A DNA stretch of 64,000 nucleotides. Source: Actinomucor elegans. Taxonomy: Eukaryota; Mucoromycota; Mucoromycetes; Mucorales; Mucoraceae. Below are positions 34,955 to 47,300 of the stretch, piece by piece; the stretch's first letter is position 1; each line of letters begins with the position of its first letter. Where the stretch lies: positions 1 to 64,000 of the forward strand of contig JAMSLZ010000011.1 in the NCBI GenBank assembly GCA_026027325.1. Reading direction: 5' to 3'. A model generated the notes under the pieces. The model was not told the DNA's origin and did not search any database. It was given only the letters and a program-made list of their open reading frames with translations. The position numbers and the translations under genes are program-made.

Positions 34955-36521
34955 ATGTCGACCAAACCAAAAGGTTCAAAAGAGGTCGCCAAGGAACAAG
35001 TAACTGTTTCAAAAGAAACAATATCTGAAGAAATTGCAGCTATCCTTGATGAACCTATTTGTAAGTGTCAGCTCTCTAAACAAAGTTCGTCCGTTTACAT
35101 GTTTTATCTAGTTCATCCACACACGTTAACAGCTTTGATTGTATTATTGGCTTTAATGTTTTATGCTGCCACAAGATCAAACTACGAAAACACAGCCGAC
35201 AGTATAAAACTTGGTCTGTTGGCTTCTGTTGCGTGTTTTGTATTTATTGGTATGCTGCAATTCCCCGATGGGCCCTTTGTACGTCCCAGTAAACCTATTT
35301 GGAGAGCTGTATTGAGTTTAAGTGTGCTCTATCAGTTATTCCTGGTATTTCTATTGTTTTTGGTAAGTGAACCTCTTGTTGATGTCGTTCATTACTAATA
35401 TTCTTGCAGAATAAAGATGATGCTCGCCAGTTCATGACATACTACGATTCAAGTTTAGGAGTTTTGTTACCTGAAAGATCGTATGCTGAAGCATGTGTAT
35501 TGACTTGGGACAATGTCAAGGTATGATATTAACCTCGTTAGTGATCCATTTACTAACTCTTAATAGAATCAAATGGATATCTTTGTTTTGGCACATGCCC
35601 TAGGTTGGTTCGGTAAAGCTTTGATTCTTCGAGATTATTGGTTTTGTTGGATTATTTCTATTGCTTTCGAACTGTGCGAATACTCTTTGCAACATCAGCT
35701 GAATAACTTTGCAGAATGCTGGTGGGACCATGTGAGTTTATCATCGTTAAGAACGTACGTATATACTGATTCCTTGTAGTGGATTCTCGATGTTTTACTC
35801 TGTAACTGGCTTGGTATTGCTGTGGGTATGAAATTCTGTCAATACTTTTCTGTCAAGGTAATACAAAAAAAGACAAGTAAAAAAAAAGGAAGACGTAACT
35901 GAAATTCCCATTTTTCTAAAAAAAAAAAAAAAAAAGCAATATTCTTGGGTGGGTTTTCGACAAATCAAGTCGCTTCGCGGCAAAGCCAAACGTGCAGTTC
36001 AGCAATTTACACCTCGTGAATGGACACGTTATGAATGGAAAACTACGAGTACGCCCAAGAATTACTTTGGTACTGTTCTTTTATTGATTGTGGTAACGTA
36101 TGCTTATAGAGTTGTATGATTCGAAACTAATAGTTTATAGTTTTTGCAATGTGAATTGAATTGCTTCTATCTTAAATACTTACTCTGGGTTCCACCAGAG
36201 CATCCTATCAATACATACCGTCTAATTCTTCTTTTCTTCTTTGCTCTTCCCGGCGCCAGAGAAGTTTATCAATATATATCCGATAATAATACACAACGTA
36301 TGGGTGCTCATGCTTGGTTACTTATCTTTAATATCATGACAGAAACTTTGATTTGTTTAAAGTTTTCTGAAAACGAATTCCATCAACATGCTCCTATGGT
36401 AGTCAAGGTCGGTTGGTCTATTGTCTTTGCTATACTGTTTGTCATTTTCCCTCTCTGGAGATTTGTCATTCATCCAGTCAAGAAACCTCAAGAAGAGCAA
36501 TCCGTTAAAAAGAACGAGTAA
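34955..36521 (+). CDS. Phosphatidylserine synthase, base-exchange (PSS1/PSS2) type
   Basis: Seven exons (34955-35060, 35112-35362, 35410-35520, 35567-35731, 35780-35857, 35937-36092, 36141-36521) give 415 residues in phase. Segments characteristic of the PSS family are [36 protein letters not shown]-like [20 protein letters not shown], the catalytic-region [20 protein letters not shown] and [13 protein letters not shown], and [13 protein letters not shown]. Eight or more hydrophobic segments suggest an ER membrane enzyme that swaps the head group of phosphatidylcholine or phosphatidylethanolamine for serine. This is the animal/plant enzyme type and is not related to the CDP-diacylglycerol-dependent CHO1 of yeast. 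The gene lies 138 bases downstream of the Thp3-like gene in the same direction. Confidence 0.93.
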
Positions 36522-37249
36522 CTATCTTATTCAATTATACTTATACACCTCCCTTTTTTCTTATTAGATCTTAGTCTTCTCTTTTACAGAGTAATTAATA
36601 ATAAACCAGATAATGGGTCTACCTCACCATCTGCTATAGACTAATATGTCTTCTCTAAAAATTAATACTGCCTCCACATACTGTTTTCCATCATGTACTA
36701 TGGGTTAACTATTCGAACACTGACAAGCGGAGTGTGTCAGAGGTGCTAACTAGATATACGCGTTCAAAATGAAAACGGTGTCCATTCAACCATTTTTAAT
36801 AAAGGCTCGAATAGATACAGCAGCTCATTCTGCGCATTGAGCGTTGGTCAGATGAGATTTGGCTCGGATCGATGGAGTGATTTATGGATCTAGTCAACAT
36901 GAGCATTAAAATACATATATAATTAGTTCTCAAAATAACGATATTCCATATAATAATATTTTGAGAATTAAGGTTTTGTCAACTTTATTAGTATTGGCGA
37001 TATACCTTTTTTTGTAATGTGCGGGCACAGCATTTTCGCGCCATGGTTTTTTAATAGTGTAGATTTAATATATTTGAATAGTAATCGACTGTATTATTGT
37101 ATATATGATACTCGGATTATAACTACCTTTCTGAAACTACTAAGATCGTTATTTATCGATAATAACTTAGTAGATTAAAAGAAATATCAAGAGACTTTTC
37201 TATCACTTGATGCGTCATCTAATTCTACATGAACATTATTAACATCGAT
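36522..37249. other. No gene recognised
   Basis: Intergenic sequence between the PSS gene and the LINE at 37250. No open frame or repeat that I can support. Confidence 0.5.
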
Positions 37250-37296
37250 ACATGTTTTATCCACATAAAAACTGCATCACAAGCTTTATCTCTGCC

Positions 37297-38458
37297 ATGG
37301 CAGAAATAAAAGCTTCTAATCAAATACTCAGCTTTTGGACTAAACATCACATAGGTCGAGAGAATGCCAACCGTTCATTCGCACCGACGTTTGTTCAAGT
37401 ACCAACCTCTAAAGAAGCTTCAGCTCCCTCTAACAGTAATTCTGAATTTACGGGAACTACTCCATCACTCTACCCATCAGCCACGAAAACTCAATTAACA
37501 CGATATTACCTCAAGTATGGAAGAAAACAGTGTTTCTATTGATATCACTGATATAAAAGACTCTGAAGCATCACAGGCAGCCTTTCATGAATTCAATAAG
37601 AAAGAAGAATATTATGGGCGCCTGACCACTGTCCATAAATATCTCGGCCACTCCTTCATTGAGACATCGTGGGCCCTGGAAAGTATTGGTCGGAAGACTA
37701 TTTTGGAGGGAAGCATTACGTTAGAAGATGAGACATTTATTAAAGGTTTCCCTTCCCTCCCAGCAGACGCGCAAATTGTTCATGTAAACTTGGGAAGACT
37801 TCCGTTTCATGCCATCACATCTATTGAAAGCCGACTTAGAAAAACGCCTTTCGGACTATGGACAAGTATTGAACCTTGGGTTAACCTTGTTTGGCAGATG
37901 CTATACAGGTAGAGCTTATGCCACTTTGAATTTAACTCCTGCGAAACCTGACGGCCCTGATTACGAACCGCTTCAACACGTTATTTTTTGGATCGAAGGC
38001 TCAGGTAGAGTACGCGACGTATATCTTCAATGGAATAACATGCCCGACTTCTGCCGCAACTGTCAAGCAGCCGATCAGACTGCCCGAAACGGGGAGCAGC
38101 ATTAAAATGTTATAATTGTAATGAAACTGGACATACTAACAGACAATGTCCCCGAAGCAACGCCATTTCGCCTATCACACCCCATAAGAAGTGTGCCATA
38201 GTAGTGGCTTTAGTTAAAGGGAGAAAGATGCCTGACGAAACCGTATTTCCAAAGATGAGAGGAACTATGGATTCAACAAATGCGTCAGAAAATAAGCCTA
38301 CCGAAAAGGTCCAATAGCCACAGCCTAATGTAATGGATGTTATCATGGTTGATGTAAAGCAACAACAGGACCGAGAAAAAGATGAAGTATTATCTGTAAA
38401 TGAGAGTCATGCAAATAAGAGAACCAAATTTGAATTAACATCTGATAAGCATTTTTAA
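37297..38458 (+). pseudogene. LINE-2 ORF1 (gag-like, CCHC zinc knuckle), frameshifted
   Basis: Frame 1 begins MAEIKASNQILSFW at 37297. Later frames begin near 37517 and 37809. The last part has the knuckle CYNCNETGHTNRQC (38108-38149), preceded by MPDFCRNCQ, which looks like a partial second knuckle. The protein would bind the element RNA. At least three frame changes and stops interrupt it. Confidence 0.75.
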
Positions 38459-38664
38459 ACACCTAAAAAACCGAGTTGATGCTGAGGGCCGTATAGTAAC
38501 CTTTGATCATAACACAGACTAATCTTTCGTCACATTCATTGAAAAAAATGGACAGCATATCACGAAGGATAATACAGAAAATATTGTGAGGTTAAATGGT
38601 ATTTATCCAGCCAGTCTGACACCAGTAACTGATGCTACTGGATCCCAATAATCCCACTTTTTAA

Positions 38665-41600
38665 CATGAATATGAATAATAACGAAAACACTACAGAAAA
38701 ACAACATAAAATCAAGATTGCTACCCTCAACTGTCGTGGTCTTAAGAAAACCAACGAAAAATAAAAACGCCAACAATTTATTCGCTTCCTATGCTCATCA
38801 GATTGCGATATTTTATTACTACAAGAAACCAATGCTACTGATCCAAAAATCGTCGATCAGTTTAATATGCAGTTTCAAACTACATCCCAAGTTTGGACAA
38901 AACGCTGTGGTATAATATCCTTGAATCCTAAATTTAAACTTACATTACTGGTATTCGAACTAGAGGAAGGACGCTACATAATGGTGGAAGTGCAGCTACA
39001 CTCAAATACATCATCTACCAATACTGCTCCATAGAACATAGCCACACTACTTAATATTTATGGACCAGCCTTCAACAAATCCAAAAAAAAGTTTTATCAC
39101 AAGTTGATGGAAGATGAAATGCTGCAACATCTTATTGATCCTAACAGTAATTCGATTATCATGGGTGGTTTTAAATACAGATATGAAAAGATGAATAACA
39201 AAGGTGCTATTCTTGGAATACTTACAGAATGGATTGAAATGATACACATCAGCTTCCAAGATTGCTTTCAAAACGACAAGATTTCTACCTGGTACAGTGG
39301 AAACAAGTCTACTATCATCGACTACGTATACTGCCACAATAGTATCTACTCCAACATCATGAGAGCTTAACAACCCTTCTTGTCTAAACAATGGACTAAT
39401 CATGCTACGAATAGAACTCACTTATACAATGCACAATGAACAAGGTCCTGGCTCGTGAAAAGCCAGCCCGTCCTTGGCTTCAAAACCTCCTTTTCGCGCA
39501 GTTTTGGATACCTTTATTCATTCTACTATTCAGGGAACACCTACATCAATTGAAACCTTGTGCTCTCCCCAAGAACAATGGGATTGGATCAAAGCCGACA
39601 TCAAATCGTTTATTCGCAATTTCCAACTAGCTGAAGTTAATCATCGGCTTGATAAATTGCGTCGTTCACAGGAACAAAGGAACCGGCTACTACGATGAAG
39701 AAAGAATTTTGACGAAGCATGCTCGCAACTGCCACAACTAGAAATCCGAATTGGAAATCTACAACTGGAAATTGCGGAAATTAAGATTCTCAAAGCAGGC
39801 AAGTATTGGGGAGAAAAGGGTGAGAAATCGCCTAGTCTGTTGAAGCGAGTGGCGGCTATAAGAGAAAGGCAAAGGCAAATCTCAGCGTTATTGGGCCCTA
39901 CAACCAATGAAGTTATGGACGAACTTTCCAGCAAATAAACTACTGTACATGGATTTTATTCAAACCTGTACTCTCCTGATGCGATAAACGAGGAAGCGGT
40001 TGACAAAATACCAGATCATATTCCATCCAATATAGTACTAGACTCAGACCAATCTGATCTACTCCTAGACAAAACTGAATTGGAAGACATTTTAGATGGT
40101 ATCAAACGTTCCCCACGACACAGTAATTCTGGATCGGATGAACTCCCGTATGATATATTATTTCTCATCATGAAAAACTCTATCCTGCAACCACTCATAG
40201 AAACCATTTACAATGGATCATTGACAAAGAGAATATTCTCGTCTCCATGGGATGAATTGATCATGACCTTACTCCCAAAGAAAGTCAATCCAAATGACAT
40301 CCGTAATTACAAACCCATATCATTAGTGAATACAGATTACAAAGTATTTACCCCTATAATCAATCAACGTTTCATGAATGTTTCCAGTCAACTAATAAAC
40401 GAGTTTCAACTCGGCTTCGTCCCTGGAAGGTATATTGCGGAAAATGGAATGACGGCTCAAATCATTATAGAAGATGCTCGTCTTAAAAATTGAATTGCAA
40501 GGAAAGATGGTGCTCCAGAAGGTCACTATATTGGCATTCTCTTCGAACAGAAAAAGGTGTACAATCGGGTCTATCTGAGCTATCTACGAAAGTCAATGGC
40601 AAGGTTTGGATTCTCAATCACTATCATTGACTGTGTATATAACCTGCTGGCATATAACATTATCAAGGTCAACATCCTTGGTTATTTTACGAATTCCGTT
40701 CGAAAAAAAAGCAAGAGCTTAAACAAGGTGACCCAATGTCACCAATTCTGTGCAATTTGGCCTTCGAACCTCTTTTGCGTGGCCTTTTTTTTTGATAAAA
40801 ACTTTCATGGTTACGAGATGACAACCCGAGATGATATCATATACAACGGTGATCACCCTACCTCTACCAGTACTAAACTATGTTATGCAGATGATGTGCT
40901 AGTGCTCATCCACAATCCAGCTGATCTACGTTACCTAAAAGAACATATGGACTTGTTCTATAGCGCATCCGACACACGCTTTAACTATAACAAAACCAAA
41001 GCCTTCTCACTGTCTGGTCGACCGATATGGTCCTACTGGGAAAATGACCTACAGTCGATAGATATTACAAAATTACATTCTAGCGAAGATACTTCTCCAA
41101 TAATTTACCTTGGCTTTCCGCTGATACAACTCACCGCCCAGCGCCTCAACTTTATTACATCCCTAGTCAGTAAACTCAAGGCAGCTGCAGCGTTTTACTC
41201 AACTCGTTCATCGCCCTTGCTTGGTAGAGTCACAGTCATTAATAGCTTGATTTTCTCTAAATGCTGGTATCTCTTTCGGGTAACCCCTTTCACTCAAGCT
41301 GATTTACTCCAAATCAGATCTATAGGTGTGCAATTTGTAAACCAGAACGTTTTCTCAAAAATAACTTGGATTATTTGCACTTTACCTCGTTCGCAAGGTG
41401 GTCTTCAAACCATTGATCCTGCCACTCAACAATTAACCTTATACTTTCGTTAGATGCAGTCACTCCTAAACCATAGTTCAACAGACATACCCACTATCAG
41501 AATAATGATACAAATACATGTCTGCAACTACAATAGATGGTCCAACTATGAAATACTGCTTGTATTCCCAATGTGCCGCAATATAACCTTTGCACGCCAG

Positions 41601-42612
41601 CCGATTATCATCCCGAATCTTATATATCGATCACTTGATACTTTTCCTCGAGAATATGCCAACATTCTACTCACAAAATATATATGCCAACATTCTACTC
41701 ACAAAATATATATGTTTACTACTGCCCTTGAAAATTGGTTACATCTCGCAATTAGATGAATACAAGCTTCCCAAGAAAGCCCTCCCATTAATTGTCTCCG
41801 ACTTCTTTGAACTGAAATGTAATACCCTTCTTATACACCTGAAAAAAGAACAGGATATTCAATCTGCTCACAAACGCGCATACTCCAGCATACAATGTGC
41901 AGTGGACAAGAAGCAATTATTACCTGCTCCCCCTTTTGTCGCTCATTTTGATATTCAATATGATCTATATCAAGCCCACCTCCCTTCAGTCAGTACTTCT
42001 ACTGGTGGATTACATTTGCTTTTCAATTCGATCAACTTCAGTGGCAATGTCAGACCCCTTGACGCCAAGGCATATCGAACAGCTCGATCACAACTTATCT
42101 CAGTTCCGATGTATTTAACCAAGGTACCCGAGGTACGGTGACACTGGTTCTGGTCACTAGCAATGACCTGTTCTCTTCGCAATGTAGTATACCGCCTTAT
42201 TTTTGGCAAAATCCCAAACAGACAGCTACTTCATTTTATCCGCGAACAACATGTCCCTTCACCCAAATGCCTCCTCTGTCCCAATTGCAACGAAGATATC
42301 TACCACATGCTCTTCTTTTGCCCCAGCAAAACCAACATTTGGAAAGAAACCATTTTCGGATTCCTATGGCCCACTGTCACCATCCCAGGCATTATTTACG
42401 CAATCAATACCCTCGACTTCTACAATGTTCATTATTGTCAGAAGCCCAATACCCCTGCTCACATTATCATCTTTACCACGCTCACTCAATTATGGAAGGC
42501 CCACTTCCGATTCATTTTCGACGAGGAACCCCTCATCCTATCGCATAGTCTAACAATCATTCGCGAAGACGCCAAAAGATGCCAAGAGGAAACTCAAGTA
42601 CACCTGCGGTAA
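38665..42612 (+). pseudogene. LINE-2 ORF2 (endonuclease + reverse transcriptase), degenerate
   Basis: The N-terminal endonuclease starts at IKIATLNCRGLKK (38710 region) and LLLQETN (catalytic E). The GDFN motif is mutated to GGFK and the final DH to NH. The polymerase begins near 40080 (SGSDELPYDIL, LLPKKVNPNDIRNYKPISLV, LGFVPGRYIAENG). Motif A reads FEQKKVYNRV where DQEKAYDR is found in the other LINE, so the catalytic Asp is lost. The YADD box (LCYADDVLVLI) is intact at about 40876. The C-terminal finger is CLLCPNCNEDIYHMLFFCP near 42270. Stops and shifts occur throughout. Confidence 0.85.
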
Positions 42613-42613
42613 T

Positions 42614-42895
42614 TGACGGTTTTGGGAGGTAATTAACATACAATCTTTAGAGTGAGCATGTATCTGGATGATACTATGCGGTATTAAGATACAAAGCACT
42701 ACACATATTTAAGATCTCAGTTCATCTAATCTGACATTCAATAATAATACAATATTTAATAGAGCTCAAGCTGTGCAATATAGAGATCTAGGTTCTTTCT
42801 TTTACATTAATAAACAAACCACACGTTCATCGTGATCGAATTATTTTAGTCCCTTTTGTAGTAGAAATCAACTTATATATTCCATATAACTCTCA
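42614..42895 (+). repeat. Solo LTR (family 3), perfect target duplication
   Basis: 282 bases from TGACGGTTTTGGG to ATAACTCTCA, flanked by GTAAT on both sides (42609-42613, 42896-42900). It is homologous in opposite orientation to 53632-53874. It sits at the LINE-2 stop codon. Confidence 0.93.
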
Positions 42896-43060
42896 GTAAT
42901 AATTCCTACCCTCCTTTTAGTCTAATGTCTCCACTGATATAGCTTATTCCTCTCTTTTTACAAACAAAATTTAAGAAGTGCGACCGCCTCTTGAGTTTCC
43001 TTGCTGGAACTTTACACGTCGTACTAATAAACACATTTAAAAAAAAGAAAAGAAAAAGAA

Positions 43061-44364
43061 CTCTGTTAATTTACTTTTTTTGTTATGGGAAAAATTCAAG
43101 TGAGCTTTAAGTGGAATTAGGTTAACCTAATTTGCTTTTTTTTTTTTTTTTTTTTTTTTTTTGTATGTTGTTACCTGATTTGCAAGAGAATCAATAGGTA
43201 ATAAAAGCGAAGAGAGAGAGAAAAGGGTACAGGCAATACTATATTAATACCATTTTTTTTTAAAAAATACAAGTCCAATAATCAAAAAGATGAACTAATT
43301 AAGGATTGCCTCCCAATGCAAAATTTACTAGAGCCAATATTGATACTCTTCCTTCAATTTTGGCTGGTACCTCGCACAATGCGCTTATTTTAGAGTTGTC
43401 TTTCCTCATGGTATGACAATAAAGCACTAAAACGTCAGACATAAAGTATGCATCTATCTTCAAGCTTTTTTTGCTGCCTAAGAAACAGTGTATCTTTAAA
43501 TCATTTTCATCTTTTCTCATTGGAATATAACTCCTTATTATACTTGATGATATTCAATCTTTGCTTTACTCTCTAATTATAGTGTACATCAGCCTCTTAT
43601 ACCTTCTCATGTTTATGAACATTTATAAAAGTAAATTCAATAGGATCAGCGTAGTTGTATGCATATTCTTCTTTTCGTTATTTATTGATATTTTTCGGAT
43701 AGTTATTGAACCAAAAACAATTCGATGTTATTAACATGGGTTATTAGTTTAACCCCGCTGGCTTCGCGAATCAGGGTAGAGTACTCGTAGCAACTGCCAG
43801 TGGCTATGTGCAACTGTAAAAGTTCGCTCGTACAATTCATCTTAGTTTACTTGATTTTTTGTTCCCTCATAGAATCATATTTTGTTAAATCTGGAAGATA
43901 ACCAATGGAAATTAGGAAAGCTTTGGAGAAGTGATGATGATAACGTTAAAAGCTGTTTAGACACTATAGGAGCATGTCAGTGCTTTTACAATGCCTATGC
44001 AATAGCAATAGCACGTCATTGTATGATGTGGTAAATGTATTAAGTTATGCTCCAGCTTCTATTATGTATCCTATTTAGAGATGACGTGTTTGTTTCAACA
44101 TACCAAAAGCTGACTATATGTTTTGAGTTTTGCATTACTAACTAAACAGTTGCAATTCGAATTCAAGATTCCTAGTTGTTGTTAGATTCTTTCAGCGCCG
44201 CAGTTACTTTATATGGTTCAAATTACCTGTCTTGTAGATTATTCCAATGCTTAAAAGACACCGAAGAGCGGAGGGTTTTTTCGTGTGTGACTAGCCCACT
44301 AGTGCATTGGGTATATTTTACCAACTACTCCTGCATATACTTTCTTTCTTTCCTTTTGGCAACT
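43061..44364. other. No gene recognised; long T run
   Basis: A run of more than 20 T lies at about 43138-43162. A 73-codon minus-strand frame at 43299-43520 (MRKDENDLKIHCFLG...) has ordinary composition but matches nothing I know and has no visible partner exons. The rest is AT-rich intergenic sequence in front of the ABC transporter gene. Confidence 0.45.
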
Positions 44365-47300
44365 ATGATAGATTCAGCATGCAACCTATTGGTAACTGTT
44401 AGTCTGAGATCTGGAAAACGGCACAACTGATTATTATTTTTTTTTTTTTTTTGCTCATTAGGATCCTTGGCAAGATCACCACTTAACACCTTGCTTTCGA
44501 GAAAAGTAAGTAAACAAAGCAAACAGAGAGAAAAAAAAAATAACTTACGTTGCCATAGCGTTTTGAATACACTGACCTTGGTCCTTGCTATCCTGTATTC
44601 CTGTTCCATTCTACTTGTCAAAACTGCTCGCTATTTTAAAAGAAACAATACTGCAGGATATGAAGCCATTAACAAGCCTCAATTGCCGAGATTTTATGGC
44701 GCAACTTCTTCTTCCAACACCGTAGAAGAAGATGTGGACGATGATCAAAGTTCTTCAGCTACTGTGGTGTCACCACAAATAAACAATCATCCATGGTCCG
44801 TGTATAATTGGTTACGTGTTTTGATGGCGGGAATTCAAGTAGGTTTAGTCATCTACACTGTTTGGTCACTTGTTCCTTCTAGTATTGACGAGCAAGTAGA
44901 AGGTCAGTATCGAGATCTAATCAGAATGTATTATTCACGGGCTGTATTTTGGGTAAAAAAAAAAAGCTCTGAACAACTAAAGTCATGTATTTTAATCGTT
45001 GTTTTCTAGATTGTACTGTTACTATTTGCATTGTTTAATGTTTGCTTATCATTTATCATTGCAACAACACAAGATGGCAATAGTAGTAAAGCATTAGCTG
45101 ACACTATATGCAAGCACCTGAACTGGATGTATACCATTGAGTTTATCTTGCAACTCGTCAATTTATATGCATATTATCATGTTCATAATGTATCCTTTAT
45201 CAGCGATCGATATAAAAGCAACATGATCTCTGGTGCTATTACGCTTGTTTTACTCTTGTTTATCATTAATGAAGATCGTTACAGCCCTTCAGAGCCTATT
45301 ACAGTTGAAACCGTGAGCTTTTATGGCATATCAAACCATTAGAGACTAATCGATACAATGATAGGGTCGTATTGTTTCTGGTGAAAGCTGGGCTTCGATC
45401 TATTCACAATTCATGTTTAGTTGGGTCAAACCTATGATGGAAAAAGGCAACAAAAAAACACTCAATGACAGTGATTTGATGGAAGTCATTCCCGAGAACC
45501 GATCCAAGAATACCTTGGCTCATTTTCGGCTACAAAAAACTGGCAAGATGGCTTGGAGACTCCTGGTTTCGTTCAAATCATCTTTGATAATTCAGTTCTG
45601 GTACTGCATGGGCTGGTCAGTGTTAATGTTTGGTCCTCCGCTTTTCCTCAACAAGATTATTAAGTTTATTGAACTTGGTAATGAGCCAGTCTCTTCTGCG
45701 TTCCTTTATGTACTGGGTTTGTTTATCACTTCTTGTGGCCAGTCCCTCTGCTATCAGCAAGCCTTGTATATAGGACGTACCCTGGGTATTCGTATTCAGT
45801 CCATTGTCATTGGACAAGTCTATGCTAAATCATTAAAACGAAGAGACGAAAGTGGTGGAAACACTAACGAAGGTCTTTCGAAAAAAGTCAAAGTCAATGT
45901 CAATAATTTGCTCTCGGTCGATGCACAGAAAATGGGTGATTTAGTAGCCTATATCTTTTACATTTACTGCTTCCCAGTACAAATCATCATCTGTATTTGG
46001 AGTTTACACAAATTGTTGGGCAACGCTTCACTGTGGGGTGTTCTTGTCATGTTCATATCTCAACCGCTGACCTATTACTTGAGCCGTCGCTTTCAAAAAC
46101 TACAATATGAAGCTATGGCATGTACTGATAGACGTATTCGTTTAATGAGTGAACTCTTGTCCGCGATTCGCATTGTCAAGTTTTTTGCTTGGGAAAAACA
46201 GTTTCGCGCTCGCGTCATTGAATCGCGTGATGCAGAACTCAAGATAGTGAGATCTCGATTGTATGCGTTTATGTGGATTGGTAACGTTTGGTTTATTATA
46301 CCTGTTTTGATTATGGTGACAGTGTTTTATGCTTATACACGTGAGTTCATCCTCACTGCTTCTACTGCCTTTACGGCTTTGGCTTTGTTCAACAACTTCA
46401 AAACCACTCTGGATGAATTACCAGTGATTACCTCATTTATCTTACAAGCCAATGTTTCTTTGGGTCGTATTGAAAAATTTCTGCAAGAAGATGAAGTGTC
46501 TTTGTCTAATAGCTCCAGCTCTGCAACGGAGATTGGGTTTATTGATAATGCAAGTTTTAGTTGGAATAAGGGTGCAGATGCATTGGCTCATGTCAAGAAC
46601 TTGAACATTAGCTTTCCTCGTAGCCAGCTATCAATTATTTGTGGTCCAACTGGTTCAGGCAAAACCACACTACTCGCCAGTCTGTTAGGTGAAACCTACT
46701 GTCTATCAGGCGCTGCTATTTTGCCTCGCCACAAGGCAACCAATAGTCGGGGCATGGGTGGGGCGATCTCTGGTATCGCGTATGTAGCTCAAACTGCCTG
46801 GCTTCAGAATTGTTCCATCAGAGATAATATTTTGTTTGGTCTACCTTATGATCAAGAACGATATGAAAACATTTTATATATGACAGCATTAACAAGAGAT
46901 CTTGAAATATTGGAATTTGGTGATTCAACTGAAGTAGGAGAAAAGGGTATTACTTTAAGTGGAGGGCAAAAGCAGAGGTGAATAATGAATGGATACGTAT
47001 TGGTTTCTTTTACTGACAAAAGCATCATAGAATCGCTATTGCTAGAGCTGTTTATTCACAAGCAGACATTGTCATATTTGATGATTGTCTAAGCGCTTTG
47101 GATTCCTTTACTGCTAAACATGTATATCAAAACTGTTTGATGGGAGAATACATGCGACATCGTACCGTAATTTTGGTCACACATCACGTTGGGTTGTGCC
47201 TTGGTGGTGCGAGCTATGTGGTTTGCTTAGAAGAATCGGGGTCTGTGGTTGCTGCAGGTAAACCATCCGAAGTCATTGGTACGGGCGCTCTCGGAGAAGA

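Larger units (their letters stand above)
37250..43060 (+). mobile_element. LINE-2 of the window: full-length but degenerate non-LTR retrotransposon
   Basis: It has ORF1 with a CCHC knuckle, ORF2 with apurinic endonuclease, reverse transcriptase (YADD) and a C-terminal Cys/His finger. A 3' UTR interrupted by a solo LTR follows, and an A-rich tail lies at about 43030-43060. The same domain order and motif wording as the LINE at 15673-27614 indicates one family. Many stops and frameshifts show it is dead. The 5' limit is uncertain by some hundred bases. Confidence 0.85.

Noticed and set aside
43720..43840. Possible tRNA-like sequence with GGCTTCGCGAATCAGGG
   Set aside because: No acceptor stem or T-arm can be formed around it.
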